Assembly: GCA_046582635.1 (NCBI GenBank)
Contig: JAYGEA010000165.1
Coordinates: 1 to 6,462, forward strand
Length of the DNA stretch: 6,462 nucleotides
Source of the DNA: GCA-2731375 sp046582635
Lineage (GTDB): Bacteria; Pseudomonadota; Alphaproteobacteria; GCA-2731375
Reading direction: 5' to 3'
Positions 1-5,972 of the stretch are shown here, piece after piece. A program made the position numbers and the translations under genes. Within the stretch, counting starts at the first letter, position 1. Every line of letters begins with the position of its first letter. The notes beneath the pieces are model-generated. The model made no database searches. It was not told the DNA's origin and saw nothing but the letters and a program-made list of their open reading frames with translations.

Positions 1-345
1 CATCCACAACACCAACAGCACACCACCTAAATTCACCCGCCATATTTGATCCCTGGGAAAGCGGCCGTAAAAAATGTTGTCGAGCCAGATCAGTACGCCA
101 GCCCAACAGGCGCCGTGTTTCGAGATGGCGAAGCATTCGCGCCGGTTTTCGGCCACCCAAACTGCGTCCCATACACCCCAAATCCACAGGCTTTTCACCA
201 CCGTATAGATAATAAAAAGCGAAATGACGGTTAGAATGGTGTTCATCCAGGAACTGAACAAGTTCTTTTGCAGCCACCCGATGAACGTCGTTTCCGACAG
301 CGGTGCGTCCCTGGGAGTGGTTTTTTCATGTTTTACCATGGACAT
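1..345 (-). CDS. aapM: AapM, second permease subunit of general L-amino acid ABC transporter (partial, 3' end outside window)
   Basis: Read on the minus strand from the ATG at 345-343, this frame stays open for 115 codons to the left edge, so only the N-terminal part is present. AapM is an inner-membrane permease that pairs with AapQ to form the channel of the general (broad-specificity) L-amino acid importer. The visible part has a charged cytoplasmic start (MSMVKHEKTT), a first membrane helix at about residues 34-52 (ILTVISLFIIYTVV), then a Cys/Trp-rich loop with GACWAGV and the family-typical FYGRFP...WR stretch, and the start of a second helix. The start is set by a good AGGAG eight bases upstream; the in-frame ATG at 339 lies too far from it. 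The gene begins two bases after the aapQ stop, which implies translational coupling. The EAA loop that would contact the ATPase lies outside the window. The assignment rests on these motifs and on position after aapQ. Confidence 0.9.
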   Translation of the reverse strand, partial: MSMVKHEKTTPRDAPLSETTFIGWLQKNLFSSWMNTILTVISLFIIYTVVKSLWIWGVWDAVWVAENRRECFAISKHGACWAGVLIWLDNIFYGRFPRDQIWRVNLGGVLLVLWM

Positions 346-347
346 GT

Positions 348-1565
348 TCAACGCTCCTGCAACTGAACGCGTTTATTATAGATATTCAATACGCTGGAGA
401 TCGAGAGGCTGATGAACATGTAGAAGGCCATGGTCATACCCACCATTTCAACGGCATAGCCGGCCTGGTTCAGTGCGGTCTGCATAAACAGCGCCACCAC
501 GTCCGAATAACCAATGGCGATCGCCAGCGAGGAATTCTTGACCACGTTCATCCACAAAGAGATCATCGGCGGCACGATGGCGCGCATGGCCTGGGGAATG
601 ATGATCAGGGACATCGCTTTTTTCGGACGCAGGCCGATGGCCAAGGCCGCTTCGGTCTGCCCCTTTTCCACGGACAAAATGCCCGCCCGCACTGCCTCCG
701 CCAAATGGGCCGCATGATACGAAACCAGGGCTACCAGCAAGGCCAGGAAGGCTGGCGGCAAAGCGGCGCCACCGGCGAAATTGAAACCCTGCAGCGTCGG
801 CACATCCCAATTAAGGGTCGAACCCGATGCCAGATAGACGAGATACGGCAAAACGATCAGCAAGGCGATGGAGGCCGACCATATCGGAAACTGTTTGCCG
901 GTTTCGTCCTGACGCTTGTGGGCCCAGCGTCTGAGCACGAAGACCCCGACGACGGCGGCTAAAAAGGCGACGATTGTCATCCAGAACAGATCGTCCGGCA
1001 CCGGCCACGCGGTATAAAGACCGCGGTTATTAAGAAAGGCCACTTCCGCCCCGGCGGACAAATCAAGACTATTCTTAACCCTGGGCAACAGGGCAAAAAC
1101 CCCGACGTACCAAAAAATTATCTGCAGCAGCAGCGGGGTGTTGCGAACGATCTCGACATAAGCCAGGGCCAGGCGGGCGACCAGCCAGTTGGATGACAGC
1201 CGCAAAACACCGACGGCAAAGCCCAGCACCGTGCTGAAGATAATCGCAAAAAATGAAACCAAAAGGGTATTGAGACAGCCGATCAGGAAAATGCGGCCAT
1301 ATGTGCCAACACCAGGCTTATACTCAATAAGTTTGAAATCCGTATCGAAACCGGCAGTGGCGCTCAGAAAGCCAAATCCCGTGTTCATGCCACGTACTTG
1401 GAGATTGTGCGCCGTATTGGATATCAGATACCAAGCCAACCAGCCGACAACGCAAGCCGTCAGAATTTGGTAGGCTACCGAGCGGACCCGCTCGTCATGA
1501 AAAAAATCGAACTTCTCTTTCGGCTTTAGTGTCGCCACCGTCTTACCAGCACCATCGATCGCCAT
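348..1565 (-). CDS. aapQ: AapQ, first permease subunit of general L-amino acid ABC transporter
   Basis: This 405-residue inner-membrane permease belongs to the HisM/GlnP-type family of polar amino-acid importers and, with AapM, forms the translocation path for L-amino acids delivered by AapJ. The N-terminus is cytoplasmic (KEKFDFFHDERVR), with a first helix at about 31-50. The MetI-like core starts near 90-120 with GCLNTLLVSFF, followed by the conserved EIVRNTPLLLQIIFWY segment (138-153). Further hydrophobic segments lie near 194-212, 230-247 and 270-290. The EAA loop that docks on the ATPase is at 305-324 (EAALAIGLRPKKAMSLIIIP). It is followed by NSSLAIAIGYSDV, also typical of the family. 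A large central insertion between the early and late core segments is normal for AapQ/BztB, and the length of about 400 fits. A GGGG about nine bases upstream is a modest ribosome site. It lies 84 nt after aapJ, across a strong hairpin, and two bases before aapM, so the genes form one transcription unit. Confidence 0.95.
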   Translation of the reverse strand: MAIDGAGKTVATLKPKEKFDFFHDERVRSVAYQILTACVVGWLAWYLISNTAHNLQVRGMNTGFGFLSATAGFDTDFKLIEYKPGVGTYGRIFLIGCLNTLLVSFFAIIFSTVLGFAVGVLRLSSNWLVARLALAYVEIVRNTPLLLQIIFWYVGVFALLPRVKNSLDLSAGAEVAFLNNRGLYTAWPVPDDLFWMTIVAFLAAVVGVFVLRRWAHKRQDETGKQFPIWSASIALLIVLPYLVYLASGSTLNWDVPTLQGFNFAGGAALPPAFLALLVALVSYHAAHLAEAVRAGILSVEKGQTEAALAIGLRPKKAMSLIIIPQAMRAIVPPMISLWMNVVKNSSLAIAIGYSDVVALFMQTALNQAGYAVEMVGMTMAFYMFISLSISSVLNIYNKRVQLQER

Positions 1566-1608
1566 GCCATCAGACCCCGATTTTACGCATGGAATACACC
1601 AAAGAAAT

Positions 1609-1640
1609 TCGGCCCCGGTTCATTTCAGAACCGGGGCCGA
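1609..1640 (-). terminator. Perfect 13-bp hairpin between aapJ and aapQ (attenuator or mRNA-protecting stem)
   Basis: The bases at 1609-1621 (TCGGCCCCGGTTC) pair perfectly with 1628-1640 around a six-base loop. On the transcribed minus strand the stem begins about 10 nt after the aapJ stop and is followed by ATTTCTTTGG. This is U-rich but interrupted, so termination would be partial at best. Stems placed just after a binding-protein gene in ABC operons are known to protect the upstream mRNA or to reduce read-through. Either action would give more AapJ than AapQM. That role is inferred here; the dyad itself is plain in the sequence. Confidence 0.75.
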
Positions 1641-1649
1641 TCGTCGATC

Positions 1650-2690
1650 CTAGCGGAACGGCGGTGCGTACATCAACCCACCCTTGGTCCATAGATCGTT
1701 GGCCGATCCGGCCCGGCTGATGCCGATGGCCAATTTACCGCCGCCCATATAGGCTTCGTAAATTTCACCGTAGTTGCCGACTTCCTTGATGATGTTGTAG
1801 GCCCAATCCTTGGACAGACCCAAACCTTCATTAAGATTGCCTTCGACGCCGAGCATGCGGCGCACGGAAGCGTTGGTCGAGGTGGAGCGCATCTTGTCAA
1901 CGTTAGCCTTGTTGACGCCAAGCTCTTCAGCGTTGATCAAGGTGTAGACAGTCCACTTCACGATGTCGAACCACTGCGCATCACCCTGCCGCACGGCCGG
2001 AGCCAGGGGCTCTTTGGAGATGGTTTCGGGCAGCACAACGTGGTCACCCGGATTTGGGAAAGCCGCCTTGTTGGACGCCAGACCGGATTTATCGTTGGTC
2101 AACGCATCGCAACCGCCTTGCAGATAAGTATCGTTGCGGACGTTGGAGTCCTCGAACGTTACCGGTTTGATGTTCATGTTGTTTACCCGGCTGAAATCCG
2201 CCAGGTTCAATTCCGTGGTGGTGCCGGTCAAAACGCAAACCGTGGCGCCCTTGAGCTGCATCGCGGAGGTGATGCCGCTGTCCTTGGGCACCATGAAGCC
2301 CTGGCCGTCATAGAAGTTGACTGCCGTGAAATCCAGGCCAAGCTGGGTATCACGAAGCAGGGTCCAGGTTGCGGTCCGCGAAAGCATGTCGCTTTCACCG
2401 TTGGCAAGGGCCGTAAAGCGCACCTGGCTGCTGACCGATTGGATTTCAAGTTTCGTCTTGCTGCCAAAAATAGCGGCGGCGACAGCCTGGCAGATCGAGA
2501 CATCGCTGCCGTACCAATTGCCCTTGGCATCCAGATTATAAAAGCCAGGGCTCGCCGGGCCGACCTGGCAGCGTAGATGGCCACGTTCCTTGACGATTTC
2601 GAGCGTGGTCTTCGCCGTAGCGACCGTTGCTCCGGCAAAGCTCATCGCAACGACGGCTGCTACCGATAGAACAAAAGAATTGGGTTTCAT
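1650..2690 (-). CDS. aapJ: AapJ, periplasmic general L-amino acid-binding protein
   Basis: This is the solute receptor of the importer: it binds a broad range of L-amino acids in the periplasm and delivers them to AapQM. The 346-residue product starts with a Sec signal peptide (KPNSF, hydrophobic core about 6-22, cleavage likely after ATA at 24-26). The mature protein opens TTLEIVKERGHLRCQVG, the classic family-3 amino-acid binding start. Further family features are GFYNLDAKGNWYGSDVSICQAVAAAIFG (49-76, given in parts: GFYNLD, GNWYGSDVS), the ligand-pocket segment DMLSRTATWT (101-110), YDGQGFMVPK (127-136), LTGTTTELNLADF (154-166) and the C-terminal NYGEIYEAYMG. Four cysteines (41, 67, 152, 194) could form two disulfides. 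The ribosome site AGGGAG lies eight bases before the ATG and fixes the start. It is the first Aap gene; a hairpin separates it from aapQ. Length agrees with AapJ/BztA proteins (about 340). Confidence 0.95.
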   Translation of the reverse strand: MKPNSFVLSVAAVVAMSFAGATVATAKTTLEIVKERGHLRCQVGPASPGFYNLDAKGNWYGSDVSICQAVAAAIFGSKTKLEIQSVSSQVRFTALANGESDMLSRTATWTLLRDTQLGLDFTAVNFYDGQGFMVPKDSGITSAMQLKGATVCVLTGTTTELNLADFSRVNNMNIKPVTFEDSNVRNDTYLQGGCDALTNDKSGLASNKAAFPNPGDHVVLPETISKEPLAPAVRQGDAQWFDIVKWTVYTLINAEELGVNKANVDKMRSTSTNASVRRMLGVEGNLNEGLGLSKDWAYNIIKEVGNYGEIYEAYMGGGKLAIGISRAGSANDLWTKGGLMYAPPFR

Positions 2691-2827
2691 TTGGTTTTCT
2701 CCCTGTTATCCACACCGCTTAGAATAGTTATTTCTTGCCTTAGCGGCACATGGATTGGACGTTAGCCGTTCATTCTCAATATCGCAATAGCGCTTTTAGA
2801 GGAAAATTCAGACATCAACATTTATTA
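2691..2827 (-). promoter_or_regulatory. aapJ leader with tentative sigma70-type promoter and small dyad
   Basis: The 137 nt between the small upstream gene and aapJ are AT-richer than their surroundings and hold a possible promoter on the minus strand. A -35-like TTGCGA (2787-2782) and a -10-like TAACGT (2764-2759) are separated by 17 nt. They match the consensus at only 4/6 and 3/6, so this is a weak call. Downstream of it lies a dyad, TGCC-N5-GGCA (2736-2748), placed about where transcription would start, which could be an operator. No convincing sigma54 (-24/-12) motif was found, although aap operons are nitrogen-regulated in rhizobia. Confidence 0.3.
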
Positions 2828-3046
2828 TCATTTGGCGGGATTGGCACTTTCGGAAATACATTCAAACCGCTTTTCAATGGCACGCCGATTTACCTTGCGG
2901 AGGTCGGCATGAATGGCCTCGGCCCGGGCCTTGCTGGTCAGACAGGCCGCCTGTGTTTCATAAGGCATGGGGCCCCAGCCCTTCCTTGCATCGCCCTGGA
3001 CCCACTGCCCATCCAACAGGAAAAATACCACCAAAAGAAACTTCAT
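2828..3046 (-). CDS. Small putative exported protein with two conserved-looking cysteines, function unknown
   Basis: This 72-residue frame looks like a real small envelope protein, though I cannot name a family. It starts MKFLLVVFFLL, a strong signal-peptide-like core, followed by DGQWVQG. The rest is hydrophilic and helical (ACLTSKARAEAIHADLRKVNRRAIEKRFEC), with Cys35 and Cys62 spaced as for a helix-bracing disulfide. The pattern (aromatic WGPMPYET, then AAC, a charged helix, then RFEC near the end) resembles many short periplasmic hypothetical proteins of alphaproteobacteria. A purine-rich GGGGTGGG and a nearer AAGG precede the ATG. It reads in the same direction as aapJ and ends 137 nt before it, so it could be co-transcribed or independent. 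A longer frame on the opposite strand across this segment (2750-3238) lacks protein-like composition and I treat it as a shadow. Homology would settle whether the gene is real. Confidence 0.55.
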   Translation of the reverse strand: MKFLLVVFFLLDGQWVQGDARKGWGPMPYETQAACLTSKARAEAIHADLRKVNRRAIEKRFECISESANPAK

Positions 3047-3258
3047 GCCTTACCCACCCCATGCGACAACCGGGCGACCGCCGGCTCACTTATTGTTCAG
3101 ATAGTGAAATTGCCGCTCCGGATCAAGTCGATCAAGCTGATCGCGTTGTTTGGGTTCGCTTCCGCTAAGTCACTGGCGCCAAGGTGTCGGGAATGGCATC
3201 ATGGTGAACATCTTCACCCAACCACCGCGCTCCCCTAATCCAAAGAGACAACCCGAGT
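3047..3258. other. Divergent intergenic region between the small exported gene and metC
   Basis: These 212 nt separate two divergent transcription units and should contain both promoters, but neither is clear. On the minus strand TTGATC and TATCTG are 17 nt apart, as a weak promoter pair for the small gene. The region holds three GATC sites spaced exactly 9 nt apart (3121, 3130, 3139), the 8-bp palindrome TGGCGCCA (3174-3181) and the dyad GGTGAA-CATC-TTCACC (3203-3218). I see no SAM-II riboswitch core, no tRNA and no gene that can be supported. Confidence 0.5.
3203..3218 (+). promoter_or_regulatory. Dyad 41 nt upstream of metC (possible operator or leader hairpin)
   Basis: GGTGAA and TTCACC are perfect inverse complements around a CATC loop. 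The position, 41 to 56 nt before the metC start, suits an operator near the promoter or a short leader stem. Six base pairs can occur by chance, and no regulator is recognised. Confidence 0.3.
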
Positions 3259-4434
3259 ATGAAAGACGAAACGAAATTGGTCACGTCCGGCCGCGACCCG
3301 GAAAACAATCACGGTGTCGTCAATCCGCCGGTCTACCACGCTTCGACCATCCTCCATCCCACCTTGGATGCGTTGGAGAGTTCGCGAGAGCGGCGGGCGT
3401 CGGGAGAACGGGGCGTCTATTACGGCCGCCGGGGCACGCCGACGACATTCTCTCTCGAGGACATGGTCTGCGCCATAGAAGGCGGCCACCGCTGTCAGGT
3501 CTATCCCTCCGGGCTGGCGGCCATTGCCGCTTCGCTGCTGGCATTCGTGAAAGCCGGCGATCACATATTGATGTCGGATGCGGTCTACGCCCCGGCCCGG
3601 CGCTTTTGCAATGAGCTGGCCAGCCGTTATGACGTCTCGACGACATTCTATGATCCGGCCGTCGGGGCCGGCATCGCCGATCTGATCCAGGCCAACACCC
3701 GCGTGGTTTATGTGGAGGCGCCGGCCACGGCGACGTTCGTGATGCAGGATATCCCCGCGATCGCGGACGCCGCCCATGCCAAGGGCTGCATCGTGATGAT
3801 GGACAATACCTGGGCCTCGCCCTTGTATTGCAAACCGTTCGACCTGGGCGCCGATGTCTCCATCCAGGCCGGCACCAAATATATCGTCGGCCATTCCGAC
3901 GTCATGATCGGCACCGCCTCGGCGACCAAGGAAGCCTGGCCGGCGATCGACACCATGGCCGGTCTGCTGGGCCATGCCGCCGGTCCCGATGATGTATATC
4001 TGGCCCAGCGCGGCATGCGCACCCTGTCCGTGCGCCTGAAGCAGCATTGGGAAAACGGCCTGAAGGTGGCTGAATGGCTGCGCGAACAGGACATGGTGGA
4101 GGTGGTGATGCATCCCGCCCTGCCCAACGATCCCGGCCATAGCCTGTGGAAGCGCGATTTTCAGGGCGCTTCGGGCCTGTTCGGCGTCACGCTGAAGCCA
4201 TGCTCCCGCAAGGCGGTCGCCGCCCTGGTGGATGATCTAGAACTGTTCGGCATGGGTGCTTCATGGGGCGGCTATGAAAGCCTGATCCTGCCGCAAGACC
4301 CCAACGCCTTTCGCTCCGTCACGCCGTGGCCATATGAAGGGCAATGCGTGCGCTTTCATATCGGCCTGGAAGACCCCGACGACCTGATCGCCGATCTAAC
4401 GGCCGGATTTAAGCGTCTGAAAGCCGCCATGTAG
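3259..4434 (+). CDS. metC: Cystathionine beta-lyase (MetC), PLP-dependent
   Basis: MetC splits L-cystathionine into homocysteine, pyruvate and ammonia, the penultimate step of methionine synthesis by trans-sulfuration, in the cytoplasm. The 391-residue product is full length for the family. Visible motifs are the phosphate-binding YYGRRGTPT (54-62; Tyr55 and Arg57 reach the PLP of the neighbouring subunit), YPSGLAAI (82-89), SDAVYAPAR with Tyr110 stacking on the cofactor, MDNTWASPLY (181-190) with Asp182 for the pyridine nitrogen, and QAGTKYIVGHSDVMIG (203-218) with Lys207 as the Schiff-base lysine. The Trp in GASWGGYESL (333-342) favours beta-lyase over gamma-synthase, and Arg365 in VRFHIGLED should bind the substrate carboxylate. 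Residue roles come from the E. coli enzyme. The upstream AAGAG is a weak ribosome site, but the frame starts colinear with family members. It is divergent from the aap genes and only 24 nt before modA. Some homologues also act as cysteine desulfhydrases. Confidence 0.93.
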   Translation: MKDETKLVTSGRDPENNHGVVNPPVYHASTILHPTLDALESSRERRASGERGVYYGRRGTPTTFSLEDMVCAIEGGHRCQVYPSGLAAIAASLLAFVKAGDHILMSDAVYAPARRFCNELASRYDVSTTFYDPAVGAGIADLIQANTRVVYVEAPATATFVMQDIPAIADAAHAKGCIVMMDNTWASPLYCKPFDLGADVSIQAGTKYIVGHSDVMIGTASATKEAWPAIDTMAGLLGHAAGPDDVYLAQRGMRTLSVRLKQHWENGLKVAEWLREQDMVEVVMHPALPNDPGHSLWKRDFQGASGLFGVTLKPCSRKAVAALVDDLELFGMGASWGGYESLILPQDPNAFRSVTPWPYEGQCVRFHIGLEDPDDLIADLTAGFKRLKAAM

Positions 4435-4458
4435 ATGGGGCGGCAGATGAAACTGTAG
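4435..4458 (+). other. Seven-codon in-frame mini-ORF between metC and modA
   Basis: Directly after the metC stop, ATG GGG CGG CAG ATG AAA CTG TAG encodes MGRQMKL, and its stop abuts the modA ATG. All three frames are the same register. modA has no good Shine-Dalgarno sequence at normal spacing, so ribosomes may reach it by reinitiation after this mini-ORF or after metC. A possible 6-bp stem, GCCGCC (4423-4428) with GGCGGC (4439-4444), spans the metC stop. Translation of the mini-ORF is not demonstrated and it may simply be spacer. Confidence 0.3.
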
Positions 4459-5262
4459 ATGATGAGGCTGGCCAAGACGTCCTTCGCGGGAACATGGCTA
4501 TGCCTGGCCGCCCTGGCCTTGCCCCCCGGTCCCGCCAACAGTCAGACCATCGACGTCCTCGCCGCCGCCTCCACGACCGAGGCGGTGACCGCCGTCGCCG
4601 CCGCCTTCAAGGCAAAGACCGGCCTGGTTCTTCGGCCCATATTCGCCGGCTCCTCCACCTTGGCGAAACACATTGCCGCCGGGGCGCCGGCACAATTGTT
4701 TTTGTCCGCCGATCTGGCCTGGATGAAATTCCTCCGGCAGGGCAACCTGTTGGCCGCGGATCGTTCCGTCGCCTTGTTGGGCAATCAATTGGTTCTGCTC
4801 CGGCGCGGGGGCAGCAGTAGCGTCGGCGGCGAAGTCGAGGGCGGGCTGACCAGCCTTGCCGAACTGCCCCATGCCCTGGGCCCAGGGCGGCTGGTCATGG
4901 GTGATCCGGCCCATGTTCCCGCCGGCCGATATGGCCGGCAGGCGTTGCGCAATCTGGGCCTTTGGGCCCAGCTCAAGGACCGGACCGTTTTCGCCGCCTC
5001 GGTCCGGGCGGCCCTGGCGCTGCTGGCCCGCGGACAGGGCCGCTACGCCATAGCGTATGCGACCGACTTTCGGGCGGCCGGAAATTTAGCGATTGCCGCG
5101 CGCTTTCCCAGCAATATCCACCAACCGATTGTTTACCCCCTGGCCATTGTCAAAAGCGGCGACGGACCCATGGCCCGCCAGGCCTATGATTTTTTTCAGG
5201 GCGGGACCGCACGGCGGATCTTTGAACAATTTGGCTTTACCTTTCCGCCCAAGCCTCGCTAA
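4459..5262 (+). CDS. modA: ModA, periplasmic molybdate-binding protein
   Basis: ModA captures molybdate (and tungstate) in the periplasm and hands it to the ModB channel. The 267-residue precursor has a signal peptide (hydrophobic core about 9-22, likely cleavage after ANS at 26-28). The mature part begins IDVLAAASTTEAV, where the Ser/Thr near 38-39 contributes to oxyanion binding. It continues with FAGSSTLAKHIAAGAPAQLFLSAD (62-85; AGSSTLAKHI is the second ligand loop), LLGNQLVLL (106-114), GDPAHVPAGRYGRQAL (148-163) and AIAYATD (197-203) with a Tyr at the pocket, then YPLAIVKSG and DFFQG near the end. These match E. coli ModA in order and spacing. ATG 4459 is the earliest possible start because an in-frame TAG lies directly upstream; ATG 4462 is equally plausible. 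It sits 24 nt after metC and 8 nt before modB. I see no ModE-type site in the gap. Confidence 0.93.
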   Translation: MMRLAKTSFAGTWLCLAALALPPGPANSQTIDVLAAASTTEAVTAVAAAFKAKTGLVLRPIFAGSSTLAKHIAAGAPAQLFLSADLAWMKFLRQGNLLAADRSVALLGNQLVLLRRGGSSSVGGEVEGGLTSLAELPHALGPGRLVMGDPAHVPAGRYGRQALRNLGLWAQLKDRTVFAASVRAALALLARGQGRYAIAYATDFRAAGNLAIAARFPSNIHQPIVYPLAIVKSGDGPMARQAYDFFQGGTARRIFEQFGFTFPPKPR

Positions 5263-5270
5263 TTGATCCC

Positions 5271-5972
5271 ATGTTGAGCCCACTGTTAAGCCCATTGGAA
5301 ATCGAGGCGCTGTCGCTGTCCCTGAAAGTCTCCCTTTGGGCCGTGGCCTGGAGCCTGCCCCCCGGCATCGCTATTGCCTGGCTGTTGGCGCGGCGGGAAT
5401 TCCCGGGCAAGGCGCTGCTGGACGGTATCGTGCATTTGCCCCTGGTGCTGCCCCCCGTGGCCCTGGGTTATCTGTTATTGGTGCTGTTCGGCCGTCATGG
5501 TCCGGCGGGGGCCTGGCTGCACGATTGGTTCGGTGTCAATTTGGTCTTTTCCTGGCGCGGGGCGGCGGTGGCGGCGGCGGTGATGGCCTTTCCCCTGTTG
5601 GTACGCGCGGTCAGGCTGTCCATGGAGGCCGTGGACCAACGATTGGAAACGGCGGCGCGGACATTGGGGGCGAAACCTGCTCGGGTCTTCTTCACCATCA
5701 CCCTGCCCCTAACCAGCCCCGGCATTCTGACCGGCGTGCTGTTGGCGTTTATCCGCTGCCTGGGCGAATTCGGCGCCACCATAACCTTCGCCGCCAATGT
5801 TCCCGGCGAAACCCGCACCCTGCCCTTGGCGTTGTATACGGCGCTGCAGGTGCCGGGCGGCGAGGCATCGGCCACCCGTCTGGCTGTGATCTCGGTGGTC
5901 CTGGCCATTGCGGCCCTGGTCGCCTCGCAATACCTGGCCAAACAAATGGCCAGGAAGATCGGCCTGACCTGA
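5271..5972 (+). CDS. modB: ModB, molybdate ABC transporter permease
   Basis: ModB forms, as a homodimer, the inner-membrane channel for molybdate released by ModA. The 233 residues show about five membrane segments (roughly 15-40, 47-73, 95-113, 148-170 and 201-222). Family motifs are HLPLVLPPVALGYLLL (55-70), the EAA docking loop LETAARTLGAKPARVFFTIT (125-144) followed by LPLTSPGILTGVLLAF, and the CLGEFGATITFAANVPGETR stretch (163-182). FGAT and PGETRTLPLALYT are characteristic of ModB rather than of sulfate or phosphate permeases. The start has no clear ribosome site. It lies 8 nt after the modA stop, so translational coupling is likely. Its stop overlaps the modC start by one base (TGATG). 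Length is normal for ModB (about 230). Confidence 0.94.
   Translation: MLSPLLSPLEIEALSLSLKVSLWAVAWSLPPGIAIAWLLARREFPGKALLDGIVHLPLVLPPVALGYLLLVLFGRHGPAGAWLHDWFGVNLVFSWRGAAVAAAVMAFPLLVRAVRLSMEAVDQRLETAARTLGAKPARVFFTITLPLTSPGILTGVLLAFIRCLGEFGATITFAANVPGETRTLPLALYTALQVPGGEASATRLAVISVVLAIAALVASQYLAKQMARKIGLT

Noticed and set aside
303..962. 219-codon plus-strand frame opposite aapQ
   Set aside because: The sequence is rich in His, Arg, Gln and Gly with no domain or membrane pattern, and it lies antisense to a well-supported permease.
2691..2827. Possible sigma54 (-24/-12) promoter for aapJ
   Set aside because: No TGGCAC-N5-TTGC-like element with correct orientation and spacing was found on the minus strand.
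3099..3194. Minus-strand stretch reading ...EANPNNAISLIDLIRSGN... before a stop
   Set aside because: It looks protein-like, but it is bounded upstream by a stop with no ATG or GTG start in between and is only about 30 codons long. It is most likely chance, or at best a remnant.
2750..3238. 162-codon plus-strand frame across the aapJ leader and the small exported gene
   Set aside because: No recognisable domain or good ribosome site; it crosses a probable promoter region and is antisense to a frame with a clear signal peptide.
3047..3258. Possible SAM-type riboswitch before metC
   Set aside because: The expected SAM-II core sequence and pseudoknot pairing are not visible; only short, unconnected dyads are present.
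3235..4140. 301-codon open frame on the minus strand opposite metC
   Set aside because: It is antisense to an intact, motif-complete MetC; the His/Gly/Arg-rich composition is typical of an antisense shadow in GC-rich coding DNA.
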